Positions 11,240-21,802 of a DNA stretch of 64,000 bases are shown here, one piece after another. Below the pieces are notes generated by a model, which saw nothing but the letters and a program-made list of their open reading frames with translations, was not told the origin of the DNA and did not search any database. Both the position numbers and the translations under genes were made by a program. The stretch is from Neodiprion pinetum (lineage: Eukaryota; Arthropoda; Insecta; Hymenoptera; Diprionidae): positions 10,922,283 through 10,986,282 of the forward strand of contig NC_060234.1 in assembly GCF_021155775.2 (NCBI RefSeq), given 5' to 3'. Each line of letters starts with the position of its first letter. Position 1 is the stretch's first letter.

Positions 11240-12097
11240 AATTGGCGCCCAACGTGGGGCCTTCGCGAAATTTCCGCTGTAAATTTCCGAGAAAGATAGT
11301 AGCGTTGCGCGTTTCGGAAATTTCGACTTAGCAACGGTTAGCGCGCGCGGAACCAAACAACAGCGTTCGGAGAATTCGGGGGAGAGAGGTCGCGAGACAC
11401 TTCGGTCAAGCGTGTTGACGTTTGGAGCACAGCGGGACAGGTGTAAATACGTAGCGAGGAAATAAAATTGAATACAAAGGGTGGCGAATAACATCGAAAA
11501 GTTGCGATTTACGACTCAGGCTACGATTTAACGAATATACCGGGTGACGAAAAAGTACCCCGTGTATATTCACACCTTACATTTCTAATAATAGGAATAA
11601 AATCGCCGCCATTATCGCCTATCTCTTGATTGTGTCATATTTTATTTTCTTTTGTTATTATTTTTGATTTCGAATTTCTTTTTGTTTTTCACTGTCTTCT
11701 GCGGTTTCGGAATTATTTTTTTTTGTTTTTGTTGTTTTTTTTTTTTGTTGTGTGTTCAACGACGGCTTTTAGCATTGCGGTCAAAGATTAAAATTTTTTT
11801 TTGTTTGTTTGTTGCTTGCGCGACAATTTTTTTTTCTCTTCTTTCTCTCTTTTCTTTTCTTTTCTTTTCTTTTTTTTCTCTTTTTCTTTCAGCTTGTCTT
11901 TTGTTTTTGGTTTGTTGTTTTCTTTTGTGGTTTTGTTTCATTTTGTGTGCAATATTTCCTTTGCTGGCGCTTTTGTTTCGCAAGTAATGCTATCATTAAG
12001 ATATTAGCGGTGATTTCACTAATACGAGGGGTCCATATTGGGGACCCTGGCTTGCGTTCAGACTCTACTTACGGCTTTTGTCTTTTGAATCTAACAG
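11181..12097 (+). promoter_or_regulatory. Possible leader intron (donor in LTR, acceptor before gag)
   Basis: A consensus donor GGTAAGT lies at 11181-11187 in the LTR. A long pyrimidine-rich region (about 11640-11960) and a clean acceptor CTAACAG (12091-12097) lie just before the gag start. Splicing would remove the primer-binding site, giving a subgenomic gag mRNA. This is inference from splice consensus only. Confidence 0.35.
11243..11260 (+). other. Primer-binding site, tRNA-Lys(CUU)
   Basis: TGGCGCCCAACGTGGGGC starts 3 bases after the 5' LTR. It is complementary over 18 nt to the 3' end of eukaryotic tRNA-Lys(CUU) including CCA, as I recall that tRNA. Reverse transcription would be primed here. 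Confidence 0.85.
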
Positions 12098-12195
12098 TTT
12101 GATTTTGCGTGCTAGTACTTTAATAACTGTCCCTTTCTTTTTTGTGCGTGCTTTTACCTTCATTTCTGCTCTTCATTTTCGCGGGTAAAGTCAAC
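11261..12195 (+). other. Gypsy 5' untranslated leader
   Basis: Non-coding leader between PBS and gag. Its middle is an extreme T-rich tract with TTTTC repeats; open frames there are low-complexity artefacts. It would carry packaging and splicing signals. Confidence 0.6.
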
Positions 12196-13920
12196 ATGGC
12201 GGAAGTAACCGTTGGCGCGTGGTTGTACGAGATGACGAGCGATGAGCTCGAGTTGGCATTAGTGACCGCGAGGGTAAATTCCACCGGTGACCTACTGGTG
12301 CGTCGTGACCGGTACGTACGACACCTCTTGCGTGAGCGCGGGGATTTGTCGGTCACCTGGGAACCAGAGGACGAGGATGTCTTCGCGGGATTGGCCGAAT
12401 TAGCGACCATCACGGAACCGGTGCGGGAACAGCCCCGAAGGGCTAGCGATTCGCGGCTGTTAGAGCCCGTGAATATTACCATCGCGACCCGGCTAACCAC
12501 GGTAGCGACGACGAGTACGGTGGTGAGCGTAGCCGTCGCCTCGGCGGCTATCACCACCTCGGCGGTGTATGGTAGCACCTCGCGACCGACCGCGTACCAG
12601 GTTCCGACGCGAATACCCTTCCACTCGATTCCGTTTTCAATGGCTAGCGGAGCCCAGGGGCACTGGGGAGAGGCCTCCCCGATCCAGGGGCACCGACACG
12701 GGCTCGAAGAACCCATCGTGGATTCTACCCGGCTAGTCGCGGGGCCACCAGCTTCGCGGGTCGAATTCCGGTCGTTACCGGTCGATCCCGCAACAATTCC
12801 TCGCGGTATGGCGACCGCTGCCCGGCCGACCTGTACCCGGGATTCAAATATCGAATCGCGTACCCGGGAAACAATACGTGACATCCCGAGGGCCCTGCGA
12901 GGGTGGAACCTCAAGTTCTCTGGGATTGGCGAGCCGAGTGTCGAGGATTTCTTGACGCGGTTGGAAGAGTGGCGTAGTTTGTCGGAATTGAGCGAGAACG
13001 AAGTGTTGAGTTAGCTCACGATGATCTTCTCGGGCGTAGCCTTGGAATGGTTGCGTTGCGAACGGGACAGCTGGGTCACGTACGATGAGTTTCGCGCGGC
13101 ATTACGTTTGTGGTTCGGGGACGGGACAGTCGGAAGTCGCGTGGAGGACCAGGCTAGGTCGCGAACTCAGGGACCAGTAGAGTCAGTTACGGAATATCTT
13201 TCCTGCGTTCGAGGGTTGTTGAGACGGATGCCGCGTCCATACACGATGGAACAGCAACTAGACCTGGCCTTTAAGAACCTGCGTCCCGAAATTCGCGAAG
13301 TCCTCCGTCGAAGGGAAATTCGTACGTGGAGCGAATTAATCTATCTCGCCACGGAGCGGGAACGAAACCTCGCGTTATCTCGCGAATACCGCCCCCCGCC
13401 CACGCCGAAAGAATCCTTCATTAGTGAACTAGCGTGCCGGACCAAAACCGCGGCGGCTCGAGGCGAACCGGGATTAGCCGCAATTACCGAACCAGGGGTC
13501 GAGTCAACCGTAGCGCAGACGATCGAGAAGCTACTCGCGGCCCAGGTGAAAGGGCTCGAGGAGAAATTGCTGAAGGCTATGGCGGTGGCGACCCAGAGGG
13601 GTAAGTCTAGCGGCGCACAGCCAAGTGGCGGAAGCCCGGCTTCAACGAGGCCGACCTCGCCAAAGTTACCCGCGCGAGGACCAAGGAGGGGAGCGACCCC
13701 CTCGGTTAACCAGCCGGCCCCTAGCGTGTCCCGGGCCGAACAATTTCGTGGCGACAAGGTGTGGGACAAAAAGCTATGCATGAATTGTCATCGTCCCGGT
13801 CACCGATTTAGCCGTTGCCCGGACCCCTTGCGAACCTTTTGCTACCATTGCGGGTACGACGGCGTCTATTCGACGAATTGTCCGCGGTGTTCGGGAAACC
13901 AGGGAGGGCAGCCTCGCTAA
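12196..13920 (+). pseudogene. gag: gypsy gag with one in-frame TAG
   Basis: Structural polyprotein of the retrotransposon particle. I chose ATG at 12196 (AACATGGCGG context) over the upstream in-frame ATG at 12142, whose extra 18 residues are hydrophobic leader-like translation of the T-rich UTR. The middle part resembles a retrotransposon capsid. The C-terminus has a CX2CX4HX4C zinc knuckle (from 13777) and a second cysteine cluster (CX2C...CPRC) lacking the histidine. The frame is interrupted by TAG at 13012-13014 inside the capsid region and continues in the same frame to TAA at 13918-13920. Readthrough is possible but an inactivating mutation is simpler. Confidence 0.88.
13893..13899 (+). 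promoter_or_regulatory. Putative -1 ribosomal frameshift heptamer GGGAAAC
   Basis: The heptamer G GGA AAC is in exactly the gag phase needed for X XXY YYZ slippage. A -1 shift leads into the protease-polymerase frame, which is open here. It lies 18 nt upstream of the gag stop, and a GC-rich stretch around 13925-13940 could form a stimulatory structure. Confidence 0.65.
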
Positions 13921-16900
13921 GTGTCGGCGCGGCGCCCCGAGTGGAAGACACCACGGCATTGCGTGGCGTCGAGGGGGAAATCGCGACGTGTTTTCCGATG
14001 CAAACCATGGAGTTCGGTCAACGCTGGTTTTTGCGGGTGTGCATCGGGGGCACATGGGTCAGGGCGTTGTTAGACACCGGCTCATCGCGAACATTTCTCG
14101 GTACGATCGGACACTAAATTGCGTTAGAGTACGGTCGACCGGTAAAATCACCCAGCTGTTCGAGTGTCGTATTGGCGAATGGATCGGTAGAATCAATAAC
14201 CGGAGAAGTAGAGCTACCGATAACGTTGCTGGGTGTCGCGCATAAGTTTTCGTTGCGGATTATCCCCACCTTAGTTGGAGATTGCGTTCTGGGAATGGAT
14301 TTCGTGCGCAAATTTGGCTTTTCGATTGACGGCGCGCGCGAATCATGGAGAATCGCGAACATTCCGGAATACGAGGGAAAATTTGAGGAGGGTCACCCGA
14401 TCCCCGTTACCGAGGTGTCAAGTTGTAGCGGTATCGTAGAGCTAGGGGATACCGAGAATCGCGAATTACAGGAATTCTTAGCGAAGGAATTACCGAAAGT
14501 CTCGGGAGACTTGGGTCTCACTCATCTCGCGGAGCACAAAATAGACGTGCAGGGAAGCGCCCCGATTAAACAGCGGTACTACCTCGTATCCCCGAAAGTG
14601 CAGGAAGCTATTAACGAGGAGGTAGACCGTATGCTCGCGGATGGAGTGATCGAACCCTCCCAAAGTTCGTGGTCGACGCCAATCGTGATGGTCAAGAAGC
14701 CAAACGGGAAATACCGGTTTTGTTTGGATTTTAGAAAAGTCAATAGCGTTTCGAAAAAAGATGCGTATCCGATCCCGTTTATGAACGGTATCTTGGATAA
14801 ATTGCGGTCGGCCAAGTACATCTCGACTATAGACTTGAGTCAAGCTTACCACCAGATTCCCTTGACACCCGAGAGTCGCGAAATAACGGCGTTTACGGTC
14901 CCCGGTCGCGGATTATTTCAGTTTGTGCGGATGCCATACGGGCTTACCGGAGCCCCGGCCACCTTTCAACGGTTAATAGACAAATTAATTACTCCCGAGA
15001 TGGAGCCGCATGCCTTCGCGTATCTCGACGACATTATTGTAGTGACCACCGATTTTCGTTCGCACTTAAAGTGGCTATCCCGCGTTATCGAACGGATAGT
15101 GTTGGCCGGGCTTACCATCAACCCGGAGAAGTGCGAGTTTTGTCGTAGCGAAGTTCGGTATCTAGGGTTCAAGGTGAACCGGGACGGCCTACAGGTCGAT
15201 GCCGACAAGGTGGAACCGATTCTCGAATATCCCGCGCCGAAAAACCTGCGGCAATTGAGGCGATTTTTGGGTATGGCGTCGTGGTATCGAAAATTCATCC
15301 CCGAGTTCGCGAGCGTGGCGGAACCCCTTACCCGGCTATTGCGTAAGGATAAGAGATGGGACTGGGGTAGCGAACAGGAAGCGGCGTTCAAACGCATAAA
15401 AGCCGCGTTAACGTCGGCTCCGGTTTTAACGTGTCCCGATTTTGAGCACGAGTTCGTAGTACAGACCGATGCGAGTAGCTTCGGCATTGGCGCAGTCTTG
15501 ACCCAGACTATTGGCGGTATTGAGCGTGTGATCGCGTACGCGAGTCGGACAATGTCGGATGCGGAACGGAAGTATTCCACAACCGAACAGGAATGTCTCG
15601 CGGTGATTTGGGCCGTTAAAAAGTTTAGAGCATACCTAGAAGGATATCACTTCACGGTAATAACCGACCACGCGAGTCTAAAGTGGTTGCGGGAATTGCG
15701 AAATCCGACGGGTCGGTTGGCTAGGTGGGCGCTCGACTTACTCGAGTACGATTGCGAGATCAAACATCGAAAGGGGGCGATGCACCATGTGCCCGATGCA
15801 CTATCGCGGATGTACGAGGGCGAAAACGAGGGGACGGAGCAGCTAGCCGCCCTCGACGTGGCTGGTGACGGCCAACCAGGGACGGAGCGTAAGGCCGTCT
15901 GGGAAGTCGTAGTCGATCCCTGGTACCAACATCGCGTCAAGGACGTCCTGGACTACCCACACAAGTTCCGAGCTTGGTCGGTGGTCGAGGGGCGTCTATA
16001 CCATCTCCGGGCGGACCCCTTAGTCGAGCCAATACTAGCGGACTTGGCGCCGTGGAAATTGGTGCTCCCGAGGGAGCAGCGATCGCGGATTTTTGCGGAA
16101 GTCCACGAGGACCCCCAGGCAGGGCACCTTAGCGTCGAAAAGACCTACGCGCGAGCGAGGGCCGACTACTACTGGCCCGGGATGTATCGCGATATAGTTT
16201 TGATGGTCCGAGCGTGCGAGCGTTGCCAGGAGTGCAAGGTACAGCAGGTGCCACCAGCGGGCCTTATGGGTCGACGGGTCGTCGACACACCCTGGACTGT
16301 GGTTGCGGCGGACGTCATGGGTCCATTTCCCCGAAGTCGCGCCGGGTTCGAGTATTTGTTGGTTTTTGAAGATCTGTTTACCCGGTGGGTGGAGGTAGCG
16401 CCGTTGCGAAAATCCAACGCGAAAAACATTCTTGCCGCGCTGGAAGATCTCGTGCTGTCCCGATGGGGTACCCCGGAGGTGCTCCTGACGGATAACGGCA
16501 CGGAATTCGCGAATAAGGCCGTCGACGAACTGTGCGCTGCGTACCATATTACCCACGCGAGAGTACCGCCGTACCACGCGCAAGCTAACCCCGTTGAGAG
16601 GGTGAATCGCGTATTAAAAACCATGATCGTGGCCTACATCGAGGCAGATCACCGGGATTGGGATGTGCACCTTCACGAATTTCGATTTGCGTATAATACC
16701 GCTGTGCATAGCTCACTAAGAGTCAGTCCCGCGTTTTTAAACTTAGGTCGCGACCCCAAACCACGGCTGCAATGGCGTCGGCTAGTAGAAGGTCCCGCGG
16801 AAATCCCCGCTCCCCTTCCCGAGGTCTGGGAAAACCGAATGGCGAAGTTATGCGAATTGCGTGACTTGGTGACGAAACATCTCGAAGAGGCCCACGAGCG

Positions 16901-17162
16901 ACAGGCGCACTACTATAATCGAGGGCACCGGGATGTCCGTTTCGAGGTAGGGGATTGGGTTTGGAAGCGGAACCGAGTCCTGTCGTCGGCGGCCCAACAG
17001 GTCGCCGCAAAATTGGCGCCAAAATTCACCGGTCCGTTTCGTGTCGCCAATGTAATCTCGCCCGTCGTGTATGAGTTGGAAGATAGCGAGGGAAAGCGTT
17101 TCGGAAAACAGCACCTTAAGGATCTGAAGCCGTACGTAGAGTCTGAAGAGATTAGGGAATGA
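13899..17162 (+). pseudogene. pol: gypsy pro-pol (protease, RT, RNase H, integrase), one stop in protease
   Basis: Enzymatic polyprotein expressed by -1 frameshift from gag. Protease: the active-site codons for DTG start at 14073 (ALLDTGSS). A TAA at 14115-14117 breaks the protease; from 14118 to the TGA at 17160-17162 the frame is fully open. RT: the YLDD box is at 15021-15032, preceded by the usual LDFRKVN and STIDL motifs. RNase H: TDASSFGIGAVL from 15465, with downstream TTEQE and ITDHASL. Integrase: an HHCC-type zinc region, then D (16311), D (16491) and E (16596), 35 residues apart as expected for D,D35E. A GPY/F module (KFTGPF) lies near the C-terminus. The only lesion seen is the protease stop. 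Confidence 0.93.
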
Positions 17163-17797
17163 GACGGGAGGCGTGTTACCCAGAGGTGGGAAGTGCGGTA
17201 TACTTTACCTCCGCTATTACTTTCCCAACAGTGGACCAGACCGCCGCGGAGGACCCGGAGGTGTTCCGCGCATTCCGCGATGTGGCGCAGCTCGCGTCAC
17301 GGCCCGGGCCGGGGGCCGTCACCCCCCCCCTTCCGCCCGAAAGGGGACCGTGGCCCCAAGGAGCCCCACAAGCAACATGGAAGAGGTGGCTGCCGACCGG
17401 GGGGTGCTTTAACTGTTGGGAGAGGGGGCACGGGTACCCCCGGTGTTACGCCCCACTGGGGTTTTTCTGTCGCCAGTGTGGTTGGCCCGGAATGACCAAA
17501 TTCACATGCCCAGAATGCTGGAGGCGGCCCAGCGGGCCGCGGGAGAACCATACTCCAGCTGCCTTAGCCGCGCATGCGAGGGGCGAGCCGCGACCGCGGC
17601 TTGTCCAAGAACCGGTCCCCCGCATCCGGGACTTACCCCCGCTAGCCCGCGCCGCGTTGAGTGCCACGCTGGATGATGAGAGGCTGCGAGAGCACTGGCC
17701 GGCGATCCAGCCGCTCGTAATCGCGCTACAAGACCGCGGGAGAGGGCGCGGAGTACCGCGCGACGGGGCGGCCCAGCGAGCCCGCCGCCGGGAGTGA
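17159..17797 (+). CDS. Third ORF of the gypsy element: nucleocapsid-like zinc-knuckle protein
   Basis: An intact 212-residue ORF that starts inside the pol stop (ATGA overlap: ATG at 17159, TGA at 17160-17162). About residues 83-121 contain a CX2CX4HX4C knuckle (CFNCWERGHGYPRC) followed by a second cluster (CRQC...CPEC). This is the same two-part layout as the gag C-terminus, so it may derive from a duplicated gag nucleocapsid. The rest is proline- and arginine-rich, basic at the C-terminus, with no signal peptide or membrane segment, so it is not an envelope. It lies in the -1 frame relative to pol; termination-reinitiation or a spliced mRNA could express it. Function unknown; nucleic-acid binding is inferred. 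Confidence 0.75.
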   Translation: MRREACYPEVGSAVYFTSAITFPTVDQTAAEDPEVFRAFRDVAQLASRPGPGAVTPPLPPERGPWPQGAPQATWKRWLPTGGCFNCWERGHGYPRCYAPLGFFCRQCGWPGMTKFTCPECWRRPSGPRENHTPAALAAHARGEPRPRLVQEPVPRIRDLPPLARAALSATLDDERLREHWPAIQPLVIALQDRGRGRGVPRDGAAQRARRRE

Positions 17798-18150
17798 TCA
17801 CCGGTCCGCCGATGGACCTTCTTTTTTTTGTTTTTCTTCTTCTTCCTCTCTCTTTCGTTCCCCCCATTCTCGTTTGTTTTTTTTTTTTGTGTTTTTCTTG
17901 CTTTGATTTCCTGTTTTTTTTTTGTTTTCTCTTTCTTTTTGTTTGGTTTTCGATGTATATAATATCTACTAATAAATTAATAAGGATAGATTATATTGCG
18001 TTGTTTTCTTTTGGGGGTTGGGGTTGTGAATGCCGTCGATGGGGAGGGAGCACCCTGACCCATTGACGTCAGGGGCCCTAGGTTCCGGTCACTCGAGGAG
18101 TTCGGTTCGCGGGAATTGGCGCTGGCGCTCTGTCACCCCGCGATCCGTCT
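17798..18150 (+). other. Gypsy 3' untranslated region
   Basis: Pyrimidine-rich DNA (17815-17945) followed by a G-rich part leading to the polypurine tract. No ORF of note. Confidence 0.6.
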
Positions 18151-18166
18151 AGGGGGGGGGGGGAGT
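18151..18166 (+). other. Polypurine tract
   Basis: AGGGGGGGGGGGGAG followed by T lies directly before the 3' LTR (18167). It is the usual primer site for plus-strand synthesis in reverse transcription. Confidence 0.85.
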
Positions 18167-20137
18167 TGTAACGTGGCAGTTTCACTGCGCGTTCCACACG
18201 GCTCCCCGAACTCTAGACGGACCACAGACGTAGGGAGCACGCGAAGTAGACCGCGGCTCATTTCGAAAAAGAGCGCCAGGACAATAGTCACGCATCCGAG
18301 ACTCTAAGAGGGGACCATCGCCGGTTTAGCGAATACGACTTTTCAGAATTTTTGTTTATTTTTTTTGGTGGCGAGTAAATGCGGCTTCGGACAGGGGATC
18401 GGCAGCAAATCCGAACGATGTTCCTGGATGGCAATCGCGGCGGATCGCGACGAAAGGAGGGCCTCGCACGAGGCTACGGAGAGAGCGACAACGGAGAGCC
18501 CTGCCGCGAGGGGATCCAAGGCGGACGAGATTCCCGTGGGTGGCCGGCGAGCCGTAGCCCACCCCCCTCCGTCGCCCAACTGACGACAGGTACCCTCGCG
18601 AAGTCATCACCACGCCACTGCCAAGCTACGGGGTACACGAGACTGGACAGCCAATCAACACCCCGCGACAGCGGAATTCAACGCTAGCGATACGCTAGAT
18701 TGTACGAATTGCGTAACGAGAACCCCAAAGCGAGCGGGAAAAGTTTGACTTTGGATGGCGCCTATGTTCGGGGCATGTCCGAATTGCGGCTCCGATTTGC
18801 AGGACTCGTCACTTGAGTCCTGGCGACAGTTGAGGTAGCTTCGTGGCGAGAAAATTTAAGTTAAAAGAGCAAAGATATTGTGCGATCGTTATGGCGGAGA
18901 CGGACGTCGGAGGATTTTTGGCGTGGCTGAGGAGCGGTAAGCGCTTATAATTCTTTGCGGGCACATTTCGAGCGCAAGTTAAATTGGCGCACCGATAAAC
19001 GGTCGGCCCACGCAACCGTAGAGTTAGAGTAGCGCTCGAAATCTGTTTGCCGATCTCCTTGAGGATGACCGTAGCCTGAGTTTTCGCGATAACGCGTAGA
19101 GTCACGGTTTCGCGTGGGGAACAATTTCGGAGTGAAATTGAGTGCGGCCAAATTCCGCTGCACAGGGTCTGGTCGAGTCTGCGTACGTAAAAAAAAAGGG
19201 GTGGTGAACTTAGCGGGAATAGAGACTACGACTGGAGCTCGGATGCGTCATAATACGCTATACACTCGCGCGATTAGAAAAGCCTTCTCGAGTGATTAAG
19301 TGGGTCGCGGTTAGCGCGTCGAGGCACGTCCTCTTTGATACAGTTTATGAATTATTGTGCATCAGCAAAGTGGCGACTAGCGCCTGTAGAAATAAGATAC
19401 CAGCTAGCTTTAATCAGAGTTGCGATTAGCGCGTCGAGTATGATCTAGATTACGTTTTTTTTTTGGTGTTTAGCGGTTTATAATTAGGTGACGAGTAGCG
19501 TCGTAGCTGAGGCCGATCGCGAGCAGCGCATCGAGTCCTATTGTGTTTTTGGTTTTTGCGAGTTGAGGTTATTATTAAGACGGCGACTAGCGCACGTAGG
19601 CCGTAGAGGTCTCCTCGATTTATTCATATTTTTTTTGGTTGTTCCTTCCTTGCTTATTTCGTTTGGATAAAATTTAAACCATTGTATTTGAAATCGCGAA
19701 GGACGACCTGCGCAGTCGTATGATTGTTTTCACTTTTATTTTTAATTTTATTTTTTTTTTTGTAATTTTCTGTTTGGTTTTAGTCTCGCGATGAGCGATT
19801 TTTGAATTATATTTTTTTTTTGTTTTGTATCACCGCTATTATGAAATATAAGATTTTATTTTACTTTTGTTAAATAGCGTGTGTATTTCGAGTGTCTCTC
19901 TCTCTCTCTCCAAAAATTACCCCTCCCCTCTCCGCGGTACTGAGCTACCGAGCATATGCCCGAGGAATAGCGTATTACCGATTTCGAGGCGTGTTAATCA
20001 CGCCAGGCGCCCAACAAAAACTTTGCGATATTGTTTCAGATCCAGGGTACATCGTGGACGTCAAATTATTGTGCACGCGGTAAGTTCCCGGTTATTTGAT
20101 CTCCGAGTAACCGAGGTGCAGAAAAATCCACGTCACA
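18167..20137 (+). repeat. 3' LTR (1,971 bp)
   Basis: The same length as the 5' LTR and identical to it except for one base found by eye. The right flank ACAT completes the target duplication. Confidence 0.95.
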
Positions 20138-20443
20138 ACATATACCCTAGTGGTCAAAACCGCACGATACTGTCATGAGCACAATAAAAAATGGTCATAC
20201 ATGCTAATCTGTTCATTTGTTCATGTCGCACAACAATGGTACGTTGAACTTAATTTTTTTAGTTGCCAAGGTTATAGTACTCCTTACTATCTCGAAATAG
20301 TTGAGCAAATAGTGATATGAACTAGAAATTTTAGTTGCATCAACTCTTCTTTAGTGAGGTTACGTATACTATAATTCGGTTCAAGTCCGTTTAATTGCTA
20401 CTTTTTATAGTAGAAAAATAGTTGACACAACTATAAATTTCTC
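20138..20443. other. Unassigned AT-rich stretch
   Basis: Flanking DNA to the right of the gypsy element. No gene or repeat recognised. Confidence 0.4.
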
Positions 20444-20884
20444 TCAGTGTATGTTCCTCGATAAGCTGCTCGTTTGCGTTCCGATTTTCAGTGCACTAGC
20501 GTAGGAGGATGGGGCTCTGTCCCTTGTTCTTAGCATCTCTTCGGGCTCTCTCACTTTGTCGATCAGCGACTTGTTCTTGCTTTCCATTTCTCTCACTAGT
20601 TTCCGCAGGAGGACGTTTTCCCTCCATACTGGGCTTTTTCCGTCCACTTTGCCATCCTCGCCTATAATAAGACTCTCATTCGGCTCGTACATAACCTATT
20701 TTTCCGCGCAGCACTGTAATTTGCTCTTATCTCCCGCGGTTCTCGCTCTTTTTACGCAACTGTTGTAAAACGGAATTCCATATTCTTCACATTCTAAATA
20801 CTTCGTTTTTACTTCACCCTCACAGTAACCACAAACTTGTCTGTCACCACCCCCAGGGTCCAGGACTCCTCCGCTCACGGCCAT
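20444..20884 (-). pseudogene. ORF1 relic of a non-LTR retrotransposon (zinc finger plus coiled coil)
   Basis: Read on the minus strand from 20884. The protein starts with a cysteine-rich PHD-like segment (CGYC...CEEYG...CVKR...CC) and continues into a charged, probably coiled-coil stretch (LLRKLVREMESKNKSL). The two halves are in one frame and split by a single TAG at 20696-20698. This layout is typical of ORF1 of some insect non-LTR elements. No reverse transcriptase follows, so it is a truncated remnant. The clade (CR1-like or other) is not certain. Confidence 0.55.
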
Positions 20885-21780
20885 ATTGTATATTTTATAT
20901 CTACGTAATTATTTTCGACCTTGGCAATAAATAGGTGGAAGTAGCGTTGCTTACGAAGAAAGCTCAGCGCGTCTTCGCGAATCTTTACAACACTGGTTAA
21001 AACCTTTTCACTCAATAGATTATAAAACACCTCCAGCGGCCGATGGAATCTTATCGAAGAATGTAGTACGTGATTGAATAGTTCGAAATGACGAAACTTG
21101 GGACAGCATCTATTTGTCGTCATTTCAAATAATATTTTTCAATTGAATTTTGAAATAAAAAATATTACATTTTTTCTTTTACACTTCAAGGTATACTATC
21201 AGCGATTGCCTGATATAGATGACAGAATATTTCTAACAATAACTGTGTAGTTTACGAGATATGTGAAATAGTTTTCTAGCCTTGATAGTACGTATATACC
21301 ACTTGATCACTCGAAAATCACTCACATCGTGTTAGAGCACCATACAGACTGATATTGTTATGTATTTTCAAGTTATATAGTATAGTATATATTTCATATC
21401 ATTATTCAAAGGTGAATAAATATATATGTTTCGTGTTGACGTCAATGAATAAAAACATATGACGCATAAGTGACCAATTACTTGGATTTTCATATATCCA
21501 CACCATTTTCCGCAGTTAATCTCATTTATATGTAATACGACTGCCTGGAGTCATTTTTTGGGACGTACTCATTTTTTCTTGTATACAGGAGTTGGTAATC
21601 CGATAATCGCTGAATTAGAAAAACGACTGTTGAAACATTTGGTTCGTTCAGTAAACAAGGATCAATAAGATGATCAACTTCAAAGACAAGCGCGGAGTTG
21701 CCAATACCTGAAACCTTGAATATAACCCCAAAGGATGGATCCAGTCCGACTGGTCTCGAGGAGGAACGGAGCATGAAGAC
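20885..21780. other. Unassigned stretch
   Basis: AT-rich DNA with only short unconvincing open frames on the minus strand (20875-21123, 21526-21774). It may be the 5' part of the non-LTR relic. Nothing firm is seen. Confidence 0.35.
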
Positions 21781-21802
21781 TGCTTTAGCCGGGGCTAAAG
21801 CA
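21781..21802. repeat. Perfect 10-bp hairpin
   Basis: TGCTTTAGCC and GGCTAAAGCA are separated by two bases. An isolated strong stem with no known neighbour; function unknown. Confidence 0.5.

Larger units (their letters stand above)
9269..20137 (+). mobile_element. Complete Ty3/gypsy LTR retrotransposon, 10.9 kb, very young
   Basis: Two 1,971-bp LTRs (9269-11239 and 18167-20137) flank an internal region with PBS, gag, pro-pol, a third ORF and a polypurine tract. A 4-bp duplication ACAT (9265-9268 and 20138-20141) marks the insertion. Comparing the LTRs I found one substitution (a T/C difference near 11138, matching 20036) and equal homopolymer lengths, so insertion was recent. Despite this, gag and protease each carry an in-frame stop. 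The domain order PR-RT-RNaseH-IN with a GPY/F module is that of Ty3/gypsy. There is no envelope gene. Confidence 0.95.

Noticed and set aside
11652..12102. Phe-rich and Lys/Arg-rich ORFs in the gypsy leader
   Set aside because: Translation of a pyrimidine tract; no real coding signal.
12120..12914. 264-codon minus-strand ORF opposite gag
   Set aside because: Antisense shadow of gag in GC-rich sequence; the plus frame has zinc knuckles and leads into pol.
17045..17158. Pol to ORF3 expression by a second -1 frameshift
   Set aside because: The GGGAAAG near 17090 is in phase, but the -1 frame meets a stop within about ten codons, before ORF3.
17159..17797. Envelope gene for the gypsy element (errantivirus)
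   Set aside because: The third ORF has zinc knuckles, no signal peptide and no membrane segment.
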